Assembly (NCBI GenBank): GCA_043744375.1
Contig: JAYTUU010000099.1
Location: forward strand, 1 to 58,392
DNA from: CAIYPH01 sp043744375
Lineage (GTDB): Bacteria; Pseudomonadota; Alphaproteobacteria; Acetobacterales; Acetobacteraceae
Reading direction: 5' to 3'
DNA: 58,392 nt
The notes beneath the pieces are model-generated. The model made no database searches. It saw only the letters and a list, made by a program, of their open reading frames with translations, and was not told the origin of the DNA. The position numbers and the translations under genes were made by a program. How positions within the stretch are numbered: position 1 is the stretch's first letter; the number at the start of each line of letters is the position of its first letter. Positions 41,747-52,590 of the stretch are shown in pieces.

Positions 41747-43096
41747 ATGCGCCTGATTTGGCCCAGCCGCAGCACCGCCCTCAAGCGCATCCTGCCGCGC
41801 TCGCTGCTCGGCCGCACGTTGCTGATCGTTCTGATCCCGCTGGTGGTCGTGCAGGCCGTCGCCCTGCAAATATTCTACGGCAGCCACCTCAACCTGATCT
41901 CCCGCCGCCTGTCCGCCGCCGTTGCCGGCGAGATTGGAACGAGCGTCGGCCAACTCCTGCGCCACCCCGACCCGGCGGACCGCGACTGGGTGCTGCAAAC
42001 CGCGTGGGAGCAGTTCGAAATCCGCATGCATTGGCTTCCCGCCGGCCCGTTGCCCCCGGCCCGCCGGCCCGCATTACTGACCCCCCGCAACGCCGAACTC
42101 TTCGCGGTTCTCTGGGACAAGCTCCAACGCCCCTTCACCATCGACTGGGAGAGCGACCCGCAATCGGTGCTCATCAGCATCCAGTTGCCGGAGGCGAACT
42201 TGCTCGTCGAAGCCCCGCGCAAACGCCTCTACGCCGCCACCTTCCTCGTCTTCATTCTCTGGCTCCTCGGCTCGTCACTGCTCGTATTCGGCATCGCGAC
42301 ACTTTTCCTGCGCAACCAGGTGCGCGCCATTCGCCGCCTCGCCGCCGCCGCCGAGGCCTTCGGCATGGGCCGCGACGTCGGCCCGATGAAGCCCGAGGGT
42401 GCCGCCGAAGTGCGCCAGGCCGCCACCGCCTTCAACCGCATGCAAGACCGCATCCGCCGCTTCCTCCAGCAGCGCACCGAAATGCTCGCTGGCGTCTCGC
42501 ACGACCTGCGTACCCCTCTCACCCGCCTCCGCCTCGCGCTCGCCATGATGCCCGCCGACGACGCCACCCAGCAGGATGTGGCGGACATGCAGGGTGACAT
42601 CGCGGAAATGGAACGCCTCATCGAGGCCTACCTGTCCTTCGCCCGCGGCGAGGGCGCCGAACAGGCGCAACCGACCGACCTCTCCGCCTTCCTCGCCGAG
42701 CTCGCCGCCGTCGCCCGCCGCGGCGGCGCGGACATCACCCTTGCCATCGATGCCGGCCTGACCGTCCCCCTGCGCGCCGATGCCTTCCGCCGTGCGATCA
42801 CAAACCTGCTCGACAACGCCCGCCGCCACGCCCGCCACGTCACCCTCGCCGCGTGCCGCGCCGGCGAACGCCCCGCTGGCGCCCACATGGTCCAGATCAC
42901 CATCGACGATGACGGCCCGGGCATCCCGCCCGACCGCCGGGAAGCCGCCTTCCGCGCCTTCGAGTCCGCCACGACAGGCGGCACCGGCCTCGGCCTGACC
43001 ATCGCGCGCGACATCGTCCGCGCCCATGGCGGCGAAATCACCCTGGAAGACAGCCCAATCGGCGGGCTACGGGCGCGCATTCAGGTGCCGGTTTAA
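41747..43096 (+). CDS. EnvZ-type sensor histidine kinase
   Basis: A 449-aa membrane kinase. The first membrane segment is near residues 22-45 (RTLLIVLIPLVVVQAVALQI), and a periplasmic domain of about 130 residues follows. The second membrane segment is near LYAATFLVFILWLLGSSLLVFG. Then come a HAMP linker, the phospho-acceptor in GVSHDLRTPLTRLRLAL, N-box NLLDNARRHA, G1 DDDGPGIP and G2 GGTGLGLTIARDI. It is the cognate kinase of the adjacent regulator. The signal sensed by the periplasmic domain is unknown. Confidence 0.92.
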   Translation: MRLIWPSRSTALKRILPRSLLGRTLLIVLIPLVVVQAVALQIFYGSHLNLISRRLSAAVAGEIGTSVGQLLRHPDPADRDWVLQTAWEQFEIRMHWLPAGPLPPARRPALLTPRNAELFAVLWDKLQRPFTIDWESDPQSVLISIQLPEANLLVEAPRKRLYAATFLVFILWLLGSSLLVFGIATLFLRNQVRAIRRLAAAAEAFGMGRDVGPMKPEGAAEVRQAATAFNRMQDRIRRFLQQRTEMLAGVSHDLRTPLTRLRLALAMMPADDATQQDVADMQGDIAEMERLIEAYLSFARGEGAEQAQPTDLSAFLAELAAVARRGGADITLAIDAGLTVPLRADAFRRAITNLLDNARRHARHVTLAACRAGERPAGAHMVQITIDDDGPGIPPDRREAAFRAFESATTGGTGLGLTIARDIVRAHGGEITLEDSPIGGLRARIQVPV

Positions 43097-43112
43097 GACC
43101 CAAGCCGACCGA

Positions 43113-45782
<2,670 letters not shown>

Positions 45783-45813
45783 GATCGCTCAAATCTCCCA
45801 GACACAAGAAAGA

Positions 45814-45852
45814 CCAGGGCCAGCCCTGGACCCGCTGGGGCCATCGGCCCCA
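45814..45852 (-). terminator. Tandem GC hairpins between glyS and ppdK
   Basis: CCAGGG-CCAG-CCCTGG (45814-45829) and TGGGGCC-ATC-GGCCCCA (45836-45852) are two adjacent hairpins in the 90-bp gap. They could end glyQS transcription or attenuate read-through into ppdK. The style resembles dispersed palindromic repeats of this group. Confidence 0.5.
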
Positions 45853-45872
45853 GACCCCGCTACCTTAAGCCC

Positions 45873-47927
45873 TCAGCCCACGATGCGCGAGAAATCCGTG
45901 ACCCGACCCATCACGGCCCGAACCCGCGCTAGGAGCCCCAGCCGATTGAGCCGGACCTCCCTGCGCGCGTCATTGACAGTGACCTCGCTGAAGAAAGCAT
46001 CAAGAAACGGCCGCAATGCGGCGAATTCCACCATCGCCCCGCCAAAATCCTCACCGGCCAACAGCGTCGTCACCGCCGGCTCCACCCGATCGAGCGCGCC
46101 GGCCAGGGCCACCTCCTCGGCCACCTCCAGATATTCTGGCACCATGAAATTGAAGGTTTTGCCGTCCTTCTTTTCCTCGATACGCAGGATGTTGTCGGCG
46201 CGGCGGTAGCCGGCGAGAAGATTCGCTCCGTCCTCGGTGCCGAGCATCGCCGCAACCGCGTCGGTTCGGGCAAGCAGCGCGACGAGATCGGTTTGGTAGA
46301 TTGAGCCCAGCACCGCGTTCAGCACGTCGTACCTTGCCCCTTCGGTTCTCAGCTTCACCCTCAGACGCTCGAAGATGAATTGAATGAGCTCGGGTACTGC
46401 TTCGACCCGCTGCACCGGCTGAAGGTCGACCGCGGCGTCTAGCGCTGTCTCCAATTGGACCCTCAGTCCATTCTCGATAACGATCCGGATCACCCCAAGC
46501 GCCGCCCGCCGCAGCGCGTAGGGATCGCCGGACCCGGTCGGGCGCTCCTCGATGGCGAAGAAGCCGGCCAGGGTGTCGAGCTTGTCGGCGAGGGCAACCG
46601 CCATGGCGACCGGGGCGGACGGCACGGCATCGCCGGGGCCCTTGGGTGCGTAGTGGTCGCGGATGGCTGCCGCGATGGCCGGGTCAAGCCCGTCATGCGC
46701 GGCGTAGTAGCCGCCCATGACGCCTTGGAGTTCGGGAAACTCGCCCACCATTCCGGTCAGCAGGTCTACCTTGCACAGTCGCCCGGCTTTCTCGGCCTGA
46801 TCGACATCGGCACCAGTGTATTTCGCAAGTTGCTTCGCGAGTTCGGCAATCCTGGAGGCCCGACCTCCCTGGCTTCCCAACCTCGCATGGAACGTCACAT
46901 GGTTAAGCCCCATCACCCGATCCTCAAGCGGCATCTTCCGATCCAGATCCCAGAAATGCCGCGCATCCGCGAACCGCGCCCGCAACACCCGCTCATTGCC
47001 CGCCACCACCACCGCCCCGCCATCCGTCGGATCGATATTGGCCACGAACGCGAAATACGGCGCCGCGTTCCCGAACGCGTCGCGGAACGCGAAATACCGC
47101 TGGTTCACCCGCATCGACACCTGCATCACCTCGGCGGGCAAATCCATATACGCCCCGTCGATCCGCCCGAGAAAAGGGAACGGCCACTCCACCAGCCCCG
47201 CCACCTCGTCGAGCAGCCCGGCATCCTCCACCAGCGCCAACCCATGCGTCGCCGCCAAATCCGCCAGCCCCTTCGCGATCAGCGCCCGCCGCTCCGACGC
47301 CTCCACCAACACCCACCGCTCCCGCAGCTTCGCCGCCCAATCCGCGCAGGAGGACACCGCCACCGCCCCCGGTGCCATGAACCGGTGCCCTTCGGTCTCG
47401 TTCGAGGACGTCAGTCCATGGCCGTCATCCTCGCCATCGCGCAGGTCGAACCACACAACCTCGCCATCGAGCAGACAGGTGATCCGCCGCAACGGCCGCA
47501 CCCAGGTGAACCCGCTGCTGCCGCCCCACCGCATCGATTTCGGCCACGGAAACCGCCTGAGCACCCCCGGCAGAACCCCGACGATCAGCGCCGCCGCATC
47601 CACCCCCGGCACCGCTTTGTCGAGCACCCAGAAATCCCCCTCGGCCCGCAACTGCGCCTTTTCAGCCCCGTGCTTGCGCAAAAACCCCGCCAAAGCCTGC
47701 TCCGGCGCCGCCACCCGCGGCCCCCGCTCGCTGCTCCGACTCTCCGCTACCGAACCCGCGACCTCAACCGCCATCGCAATCCGCCGTGGCCCATAAAAAC
47801 TGCGAACCCCCGCCGGCGCCAAAGCCGCCAACGCCTCGCCCACCAGCCGCGCCAGATCGTCCGCCGCCCGCGCCTGCATCCGCGCCGGGATTTCCTCGCT
47901 GAACAATTCCAGAAAAAACTCAGGCAT
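45873..47927 (-). CDS. glyS: Glycyl-tRNA synthetase beta subunit
   Basis: The beta subunit of the bacterial-type alpha2beta2 glycyl-tRNA synthetase, which charges tRNA-Gly, 684 aa. It begins MPEFFLELFSEEIPARMQAR, the highly conserved GlyS start. PWPKSMRWGG, EVMQVSMRVNQRYFAF and the C-terminal DALR-type anticodon domain are visible. Its start overlaps the glyQ stop by eight bases, so both subunits are translated together. Confidence 0.97.
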   Translation of the reverse strand: MPEFFLELFSEEIPARMQARAADDLARLVGEALAALAPAGVRSFYGPRRIAMAVEVAGSVAESRSSERGPRVAAPEQALAGFLRKHGAEKAQLRAEGDFWVLDKAVPGVDAAALIVGVLPGVLRRFPWPKSMRWGGSSGFTWVRPLRRITCLLDGEVVWFDLRDGEDDGHGLTSSNETEGHRFMAPGAVAVSSCADWAAKLRERWVLVEASERRALIAKGLADLAATHGLALVEDAGLLDEVAGLVEWPFPFLGRIDGAYMDLPAEVMQVSMRVNQRYFAFRDAFGNAAPYFAFVANIDPTDGGAVVVAGNERVLRARFADARHFWDLDRKMPLEDRVMGLNHVTFHARLGSQGGRASRIAELAKQLAKYTGADVDQAEKAGRLCKVDLLTGMVGEFPELQGVMGGYYAAHDGLDPAIAAAIRDHYAPKGPGDAVPSAPVAMAVALADKLDTLAGFFAIEERPTGSGDPYALRRAALGVIRIVIENGLRVQLETALDAAVDLQPVQRVEAVPELIQFIFERLRVKLRTEGARYDVLNAVLGSIYQTDLVALLARTDAVAAMLGTEDGANLLAGYRRADNILRIEEKKDGKTFNFMVPEYLEVAEEVALAGALDRVEPAVTTLLAGEDFGGAMVEFAALRPFLDAFFSEVTVNDARREVRLNRLGLLARVRAVMGRVTDFSRIVG

Positions 47928-48798
47928 CGGTCGTCTCCCCCCCGACCCACGCCTCGCAACACCCCTTCGCCAGCGTTCTTACCCGCGCAATATAGTTCGC
48001 CCGCTCCGTCACGCTGATCACCCCGCGTGCATCCAGCAGATTGAACAAATGGCTCGCCTTGATGCACTGGTCATAGGCCGGCAGCGCCAGCGGCTCCGCG
48101 AGGCCCAACAGCGCCGTGCATTCCTTCTCCGCGTCCTTGAAATGCTGCGTCAGCAGCCCGGTATCGGCATGCTCGAAATTATAGGCGCTGTATTCCCGCT
48201 CCGCCCGCAGGAACACGTCGCCGTATTTCACCCCCCGCCCGTTGAAATCGAGGTCGTACACATTCTCGACATTCTGCACATACATCGCCAGCCGTTCGAG
48301 GCCGTAGGTCATCTCGAAGCTCGGCAACACCACCGCGATCCCGCCGACCTGCTGGAAATAGGTGAACTGCCCCACCTCCATGCCGTCGCACCACACCTCC
48401 CACCCCAGCCCCCAGGCGCCCAAAGTCGGGCTTTCCCAGTCATCCTCGACGAAGCGGAAATCATGCAGCAGCGGGTCAAGCCCGAGGGCGCGATAGCTGT
48501 CCAGCAGCAGCGCCTGCGCGTTCGCCGGCGAGGGCTTCATGATCACCTGATACTGGTAATAGTGCTGCAACCGGTTGGGATTCTGGCCGTAGCGCCCGTC
48601 CGACGGCCGCCGGCTCGGCTGCACATAGGCCGCCGCCCAGGGCTTCGGCCCGAGCGCCCGCAGCGTCGTCGCCGGGTGGAAGGTGCCCGCTCCCATCTCC
48701 ATGTCGAACGGCTGCAGGATGACGCAGCCCTGGCCGGACCAGAAGGCGTGCAGCCGCAGGATCAGGTCCTGGAAGCTCGGGGGCGTGGCGATGGACAT
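47920..48798 (-). CDS. glyQ: Glycyl-tRNA synthetase alpha subunit
   Basis: The catalytic class II alpha subunit, 292 aa. SFQDLILRLHAFWSGQGCVI, QPFDMEMGAGTFHPATTLRALGP, QPSRRPSDGRYGQNPNRLQHYYQYQVIMKPSP and GGIAVVLPSFEMTYGLERLAMY are conserved family segments. The ATG at 48798 was chosen because the protein then begins MSIATPPSFQD; the longer frame upstream has no similarity. The 177-bp gap to the divergent DUF2076 gene must hold both promoters. Confidence 0.97.
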   Translation of the reverse strand: MSIATPPSFQDLILRLHAFWSGQGCVILQPFDMEMGAGTFHPATTLRALGPKPWAAAYVQPSRRPSDGRYGQNPNRLQHYYQYQVIMKPSPANAQALLLDSYRALGLDPLLHDFRFVEDDWESPTLGAWGLGWEVWCDGMEVGQFTYFQQVGGIAVVLPSFEMTYGLERLAMYVQNVENVYDLDFNGRGVKYGDVFLRAEREYSAYNFEHADTGLLTQHFKDAEKECTALLGLAEPLALPAYDQCIKASHLFNLLDARGVISVTERANYIARVRTLAKGCCEAWVGGETTDA

Positions 48799-48975
48799 GC
48801 AAGGACGTCTCGTTGTTCTTTGACGCGGTGCACAATAAGCGCCACGGCCTCCCACAACAAGCACGCGGTACCACGCCAGCTATCACAGGTTTAACTTGAA
48901 CCTGGCCCCGTCCCACGCCACATCGATGGCAAACAGGCCGGCACTGTAGACCCCCCGGCCGACAGGACGAGAACC

Positions 48976-49872
48976 ATGACCAACGAGGAACGCGATCTCA
49001 TCCAGGGTTTCGTCGCCCGCACTGCCGGTCCGCCGTCCAGCGGCTTCGCCAGCTCGGTGCCATCGACCACGCCCGCCATGCCGCCGATCGACCGCGAGGC
49101 CGACGCCTTCATCGGCGAGTTGTTCGCCCGCACGCCCGAGGCCCGCTACCGGATCACCCAGCTCGCCTTCGTGCAGGAGCATGCCCTCGCCGAGGCACAG
49201 AACCAGATCGCCCGCCTGCAATGGGAGATCCAGAACATGCACCAGCAGCAGGCCCCCGCCCCCACCGCGTCGCCCTGGGGCGGTCCGGCCCCACAGATGG
49301 CACCCCAGCAGGCGCAGCAGCGCGGCTTCTTCGGCGGGCTGTTCGGCGGGCGTGCCCAACCGCCTGCCCAGCCCCAAGGCCAACCGCAATACCAGCAGCA
49401 GCCCCAGCAGCAACCCCAGTATCAGCAGCAACAATACGCCCCGCCGCCGCAACAATATGCCCCCGGCTACCAGCCCGGCATGTTCCAGCAGCGTGGCTCG
49501 GGCTTCCTCGGCACCGCGCTCACCACGGCAGCCGGTGTCGCCGGCGGCATGGTCGCCGGCCATGCGCTGATGAACCTGTTCTCCGGTGGCCATGGCAGCA
49601 GCGGCGGCTTCGGTGGCGGCGCCAACATGGCCTCCAACCCGTTCGGCGGGAGCGAAAGCCCTCCTGCCCTCAACGCCCCCGCCAGCCCCTGGGCACCCGA
49701 GCCCGCCGCCGACCCATACGAAGTCGGTGGCATGTCCAAGGACAGCGGCAACGCCAACCAGGCCGCATGGCAACCCGCCGCTCCCGCGCAGGGCGGCTGG
49801 CAGGACGCGCCCAGCCAGGATGCCGGCGGCTGGGAAGACGCCAGCGGCGGCAGCGACGAAGATAACACATAA
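48976..49872 (+). CDS. DUF2076 family protein, Gln/Gly-rich
   Basis: A 298-aa protein. Residues 1-90 match the DUF2076 N-terminus (MTNEERDLIQGFVARTAGPP, then READAFIGELFARTPEARYRITQLAFVQEHALAEAQNQI, probably coiled coil). Residues about 110-165 are a Gln/Pro/Tyr-rich low-complexity stretch. Then comes a Gly-rich hydrophobic segment, FLGTALTTAAGVAGGMVAGH, that could insert in a membrane. The acidic C-terminus is rich in Gly, Ser and Asp. The family is linked to stress and periplasmic ligand binding, without proof. A perfect hairpin terminator follows. Confidence 0.87.
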   Translation: MTNEERDLIQGFVARTAGPPSSGFASSVPSTTPAMPPIDREADAFIGELFARTPEARYRITQLAFVQEHALAEAQNQIARLQWEIQNMHQQQAPAPTASPWGGPAPQMAPQQAQQRGFFGGLFGGRAQPPAQPQGQPQYQQQPQQQPQYQQQQYAPPPQQYAPGYQPGMFQQRGSGFLGTALTTAAGVAGGMVAGHALMNLFSGGHGSSGGFGGGANMASNPFGGSESPPALNAPASPWAPEPAADPYEVGGMSKDSGNANQAAWQPAAPAQGGWQDAPSQDAGGWEDASGGSDEDNT

Positions 49873-49909
49873 ATCTAACGTGCATTAACCGCGAAGGGTT
49901 TTAATTCCA

Positions 49910-49943
49910 GAATGCTGCGGCAGTATTCACTGCCGCAGCATTC
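49910..49943 (+). terminator. Hairpin terminator after the DUF2076 gene
   Basis: A perfect 15-bp stem, GAATGCTGCGGCAGT paired with ACTGCCGCAGCATTC, has a 4-nt ATTC loop, 38 bases after the stop. It has no T-run but is very stable. Confidence 0.75.
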
Positions 49944-49961
49944 GGCAGCCGCGTCTCCCAC

Positions 49962-50160
49962 CGCCCAACAATGCCCGGACCACCGAGCGCGCAACCATCC
50001 AGTTCGATCCGCAGATCCGGTTCCGCCAGCGCCCGATCAAGCCGGCGGCCCTGCGCAAGCCGACCCTACCCACCGAAGTCGCCGATTTCGCAGCGACCAT
50101 CCTCCCGCTTCTGCAATGGGGCTGGGACGCCCTGGAGTCACGCGCTGAAGCAGGGCAGGA
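49962..50160 (+). pseudogene. Possible gene remnant (start-less coding-like frame)
   Basis: One frame reads ARTTERATIQFDPQIRFRQR, then PIKPAALRKPTLPTEVADFA and ATILPLLQWGWDALES, with high GC at third positions and protein-like composition. No ATG or GTG start is seen; the hairpin at 49910-49943 precedes it, and the frame runs into the enamidase gene in another frame. It could be the end of a deleted gene. I cannot name the family. The rest of 49873-50190 shows only the hairpin. Confidence 0.3.
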
Positions 50161-50190
50161 TCGGCTCACACGCCCACAAGGAACCCACCC

Positions 50191-51381
50191 ATGGCCCTCG
50201 CCGCCGGCCCCGAAACGCAAACCGGGAAAATGGTCATCACCAATATCGGCCTGATGCTCTCGGGCGACCTGGCGAACCCCATCCTCGACGCCGATACCGT
50301 GGTGGCCGAGGCCGGCCGCATCACCGGGTTCGGCCGCCGCGCCGATTGCGACGTCGGCGACGCCACCACCCGCATCGACGCCAAGGGCTGCGCGCTGTCA
50401 CCCGGCCTGATCGACAGCCACGTCCATCCGGTGTTCGGCGACTGGACCCCGCGGCAGAACCAGTTCGGCTGGATCGAGTCTTGCCTCAACGGTGGCGTCA
50501 CCACGATGATCTCCGCCGGCGAGGTGCATCTGCCCGGCCGCCCGCGCGACATCATCGGCCTGAAGGCGCTCGCCATCACCGCCCAGCGCGCCTACACGAA
50601 TTTCCGCCCGGGCGGCGTGAAGGTGCTGGCCGGCGCGCCGGTGATCGAGAAAGGCATGGTCGAGAGCGATTTTTTCGAGCTTGCCGCCGCCGGGGTAACG
50701 CTGCTCGGCGAGGTCGGGCTCGGTTCGGTGAAGGCCGGCTACGAGGCCAAGGAGATGGTCGCCTGGGCGCGCAAGGCGGGCATCCAGAGCACCATCCACA
50801 CCGGCGGCCCTTCGGTGCCCGGCTCCGGCTACATCGACGCCGACACCGTGCTCGAAGCCGACGCCGACATCATCGGCCACATCAACGGCGGCCACACCGC
50901 ACTGCCGCTGCGCCAGATCCGCTGCCTGTGCGAGGGCTGCCATCGCGGCATCGAGATCGTGCATAACGGCAACGAGCTCGCCGGCCTGACGGCACTCCGC
51001 TTTGCCCGCGAACTCGGCCAGCTCAACCGCGTCATCCTCGGCACCGACAGCCCGGCCGGCTCCGGCGTCCAGCCGCTCGGCATCCTCAGGATGATCGCGC
51101 TGCTCTCCTCGCTCGGCGACACCCCGGCCGAAACCCTCTTCTGCTGCGCCACCGGCAACACCGCGCGGATGCGCAAACTCGATTGCGGCCTGATCGAGAC
51201 CGGCCGCGCCGCCGATTTCCTGCTGATGGACCGCGCCCAGCACTCCGCCGGCACCGACCTGCTCGACAGCGTCCGCAAGGGCGACCTGCCAGGCATCGGC
51301 ATGGTCGTCATCGACGGCATCATCCGGTGTGGCCGCAGCCGCAACACCCCGCCGGCGGATAGGGTCCCGGAAATCCTCTGA
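50191..51381 (+). CDS. Amidohydrolase, enamidase-like
   Basis: A metal-dependent amidohydrolase of 396 aa that resembles enamidase of the nicotinate fermentation pathway (hydrolysis of 1,4,5,6-tetrahydro-6-oxonicotinate). The shared signatures I recognise are the first metal motif GLIDSHVHPVFGDWTPRQ, NGGVTTMISAGEVHLPGRPRD, TIHTGGPSVPGSG, DIIGHINGGHTALPL and VILGTDSPAGSGVQPLGILR, plus the C-terminal RSRNTPPADRVPEIL. Metal ligands (HxH, the later His residues and Asp) all appear. No other nicotinate gene is adjacent, so the substrate may be a different cyclic enamide. The ATG at 50191 has AAGGA nearby. Confidence 0.82.
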   Translation: MALAAGPETQTGKMVITNIGLMLSGDLANPILDADTVVAEAGRITGFGRRADCDVGDATTRIDAKGCALSPGLIDSHVHPVFGDWTPRQNQFGWIESCLNGGVTTMISAGEVHLPGRPRDIIGLKALAITAQRAYTNFRPGGVKVLAGAPVIEKGMVESDFFELAAAGVTLLGEVGLGSVKAGYEAKEMVAWARKAGIQSTIHTGGPSVPGSGYIDADTVLEADADIIGHINGGHTALPLRQIRCLCEGCHRGIEIVHNGNELAGLTALRFARELGQLNRVILGTDSPAGSGVQPLGILRMIALLSSLGDTPAETLFCCATGNTARMRKLDCGLIETGRAADFLLMDRAQHSAGTDLLDSVRKGDLPGIGMVVIDGIIRCGRSRNTPPADRVPEIL

Positions 51382-51386
51382 GCAGC

Positions 51387-51434
51387 GGTCCGGGTACACA
51401 AAGGTCCGGGCACGCAAAGGTCCGGGCACGCGCG
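51387..51434 (+). repeat. Three 16-bp tandem repeats downstream of the amidohydrolase gene
   Basis: GGTCCGGGTACACAAA, GGTCCGGGCACGCAAA and GGTCCGGGCACGCGCG are contiguous from 51387. They lie in the 100-bp gap before the acetyltransferase gene. They could be a slippage array or protein-binding sites; no hairpin is formed. Confidence 0.75.
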
Positions 51435-51481
51435 CACGAATTGGACTTTCCACCAGGCTCCCCCTGCGGCACGCTGCCGCC

Positions 51482-52198
51482 ATGAACACACCCCCCATTG
51501 GCCCCCCCATTGGCCCCGTCATCGACACCACGCCCCGCCCCTTGCCGGCCCGCGGCAAACTGCGCGGCGCCCATGTGGAGCTTGAGCCGCTGCACGCCCG
51601 CCACGCCCCCGAACTCTGGCGCGCGGCGAAAACCGGCGACCCAGCCGCCGACGCAAGCTGGGCCTACATGGGCTACGGCCCCTTCCCGAACGAAGACGCG
51701 ATGACCCGGTTCGTCGCCGATTTCGCCTCGACGCATGACCCGATGGCCTGGGCGATCCGCCCGGTCGCCACCGGCGTGGTCTCGGGCTGGCTCACGCTGA
51801 TGGAGATCCAGCCGAAGAACTCCGCGATCGAGCTTGGCAATATCTGGTTCGGCCCGGCCATGCAGCGCACCCGGGCCGCCACCGAGGCGATGTTCCTGCT
51901 GCTCAAACTCGCCGCCGACGACCTCGGCTACCGTCGGCTGGTGTGGAAATGCAACGCCCTGAACGCGCCCAGCAAGCGCGCCGCCGACCGCCTCGGCTTC
52001 ACCTATGAAGGCCGCCACCGCGCCCATCTGGTGGTCAAGGGACGACTGCGCGAAACCGACTGGTACAGCATCGTCGACCACGAATGGCCGGCCTGCCGCG
52101 ACGCGATGCTGGGCTGGCTGGACGCGTCGAATTTCGACGCAAACGGCACGGCCAAACGCGGCATGGCGGAAATCCGTGCGGCCATGGCGAAGGCCTGA
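51482..52198 (+). CDS. GNAT family N-acetyltransferase (RimJ/RimL-like)
   Basis: A 238-aa acetyl-CoA-dependent transferase. LRGAHVELEPLHARHAPELW opens the GNAT domain; GWLTLMEIQPKNSAIELGNIWFGPAMQRTRAATEAMFLLLKLAADDLGYRRLVWKCNALNAPSKRAADRLGFTYEGRHR matches RimJ/RimL (acetyl-CoA-binding motif and the N-x-x-S-x-x-x-x-x-x-x-G-F motif). The target is unknown; ribosomal N-terminal or small-molecule acetylation is possible. ATG 51482 starts MNTPPIGPPIGP, a Pro-rich tail ahead of the domain. Confidence 0.88.
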   Translation: MNTPPIGPPIGPVIDTTPRPLPARGKLRGAHVELEPLHARHAPELWRAAKTGDPAADASWAYMGYGPFPNEDAMTRFVADFASTHDPMAWAIRPVATGVVSGWLTLMEIQPKNSAIELGNIWFGPAMQRTRAATEAMFLLLKLAADDLGYRRLVWKCNALNAPSKRAADRLGFTYEGRHRAHLVVKGRLRETDWYSIVDHEWPACRDAMLGWLDASNFDANGTAKRGMAEIRAAMAKA

Positions 52199-52300
52199 TC
52201 CGGCGCGGACGAAACCACGAACGCCATGCCCCCAGGGCGTTCGCCAACTAGGCATTGCAGCCCCGGCCCGCACTTCCTATAACGCGGCGCCGCTTGCGCT

Positions 52301-52390
52301 GGAGAGGTGCCAGAGTGGTCGATCGGGACGGTCTCGAAAACCGTTGAGCGTGCAAGCGTTCCGTGGGTTCGAATCCCACCCTCTCCGCCA
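52301..52390 (+). tRNA. tRNA-Ser (anticodon CGA)
   Basis: The 90-nt gene has acceptor GGAGAGG/CCTCTCC, anticodon stem ACGGT/ACCGT with loop CTCGAAA (anticodon CGA), a long variable arm typical of tRNA-Ser, and T arm GTGGG-TTCGAAT-CCCAC. The 3' CCA is encoded. It decodes UCG. Its 3' half is the probable attachment site of the element that starts 200 bp downstream with an integrase gene. Confidence 0.97.
52364..52390 (+). other. Probable attL core of the integrated element (tRNA 3' half)
   Basis: Tyrosine integrases of this DUF4102 type usually recombine in tRNA 3' ends. The tRNA is intact, the integrase starts 201 bp downstream and the gene content changes here. The expected direct repeat of the tRNA end (attR) is not found in the rest of the window. 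Confidence 0.6.
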
Positions 52391-52590
52391 AAACCCCAAT
52401 CGCGCTTGTTCGCCAAGCCGGCCCGCTCTCATTTGAGGGCCTTTTATTTGGCTAAAAACCGCCATTCTGGCTTATCTGGAGATACGGAACGGCCAATCCT
52501 GCCCGCTTGCGTCCGTTCCTGTTCGCGCTTATATTTAGGGGACGGACGAGGGAACGCCCTTTGCGTCCCCTTAATGGCGGGGGATGGACG

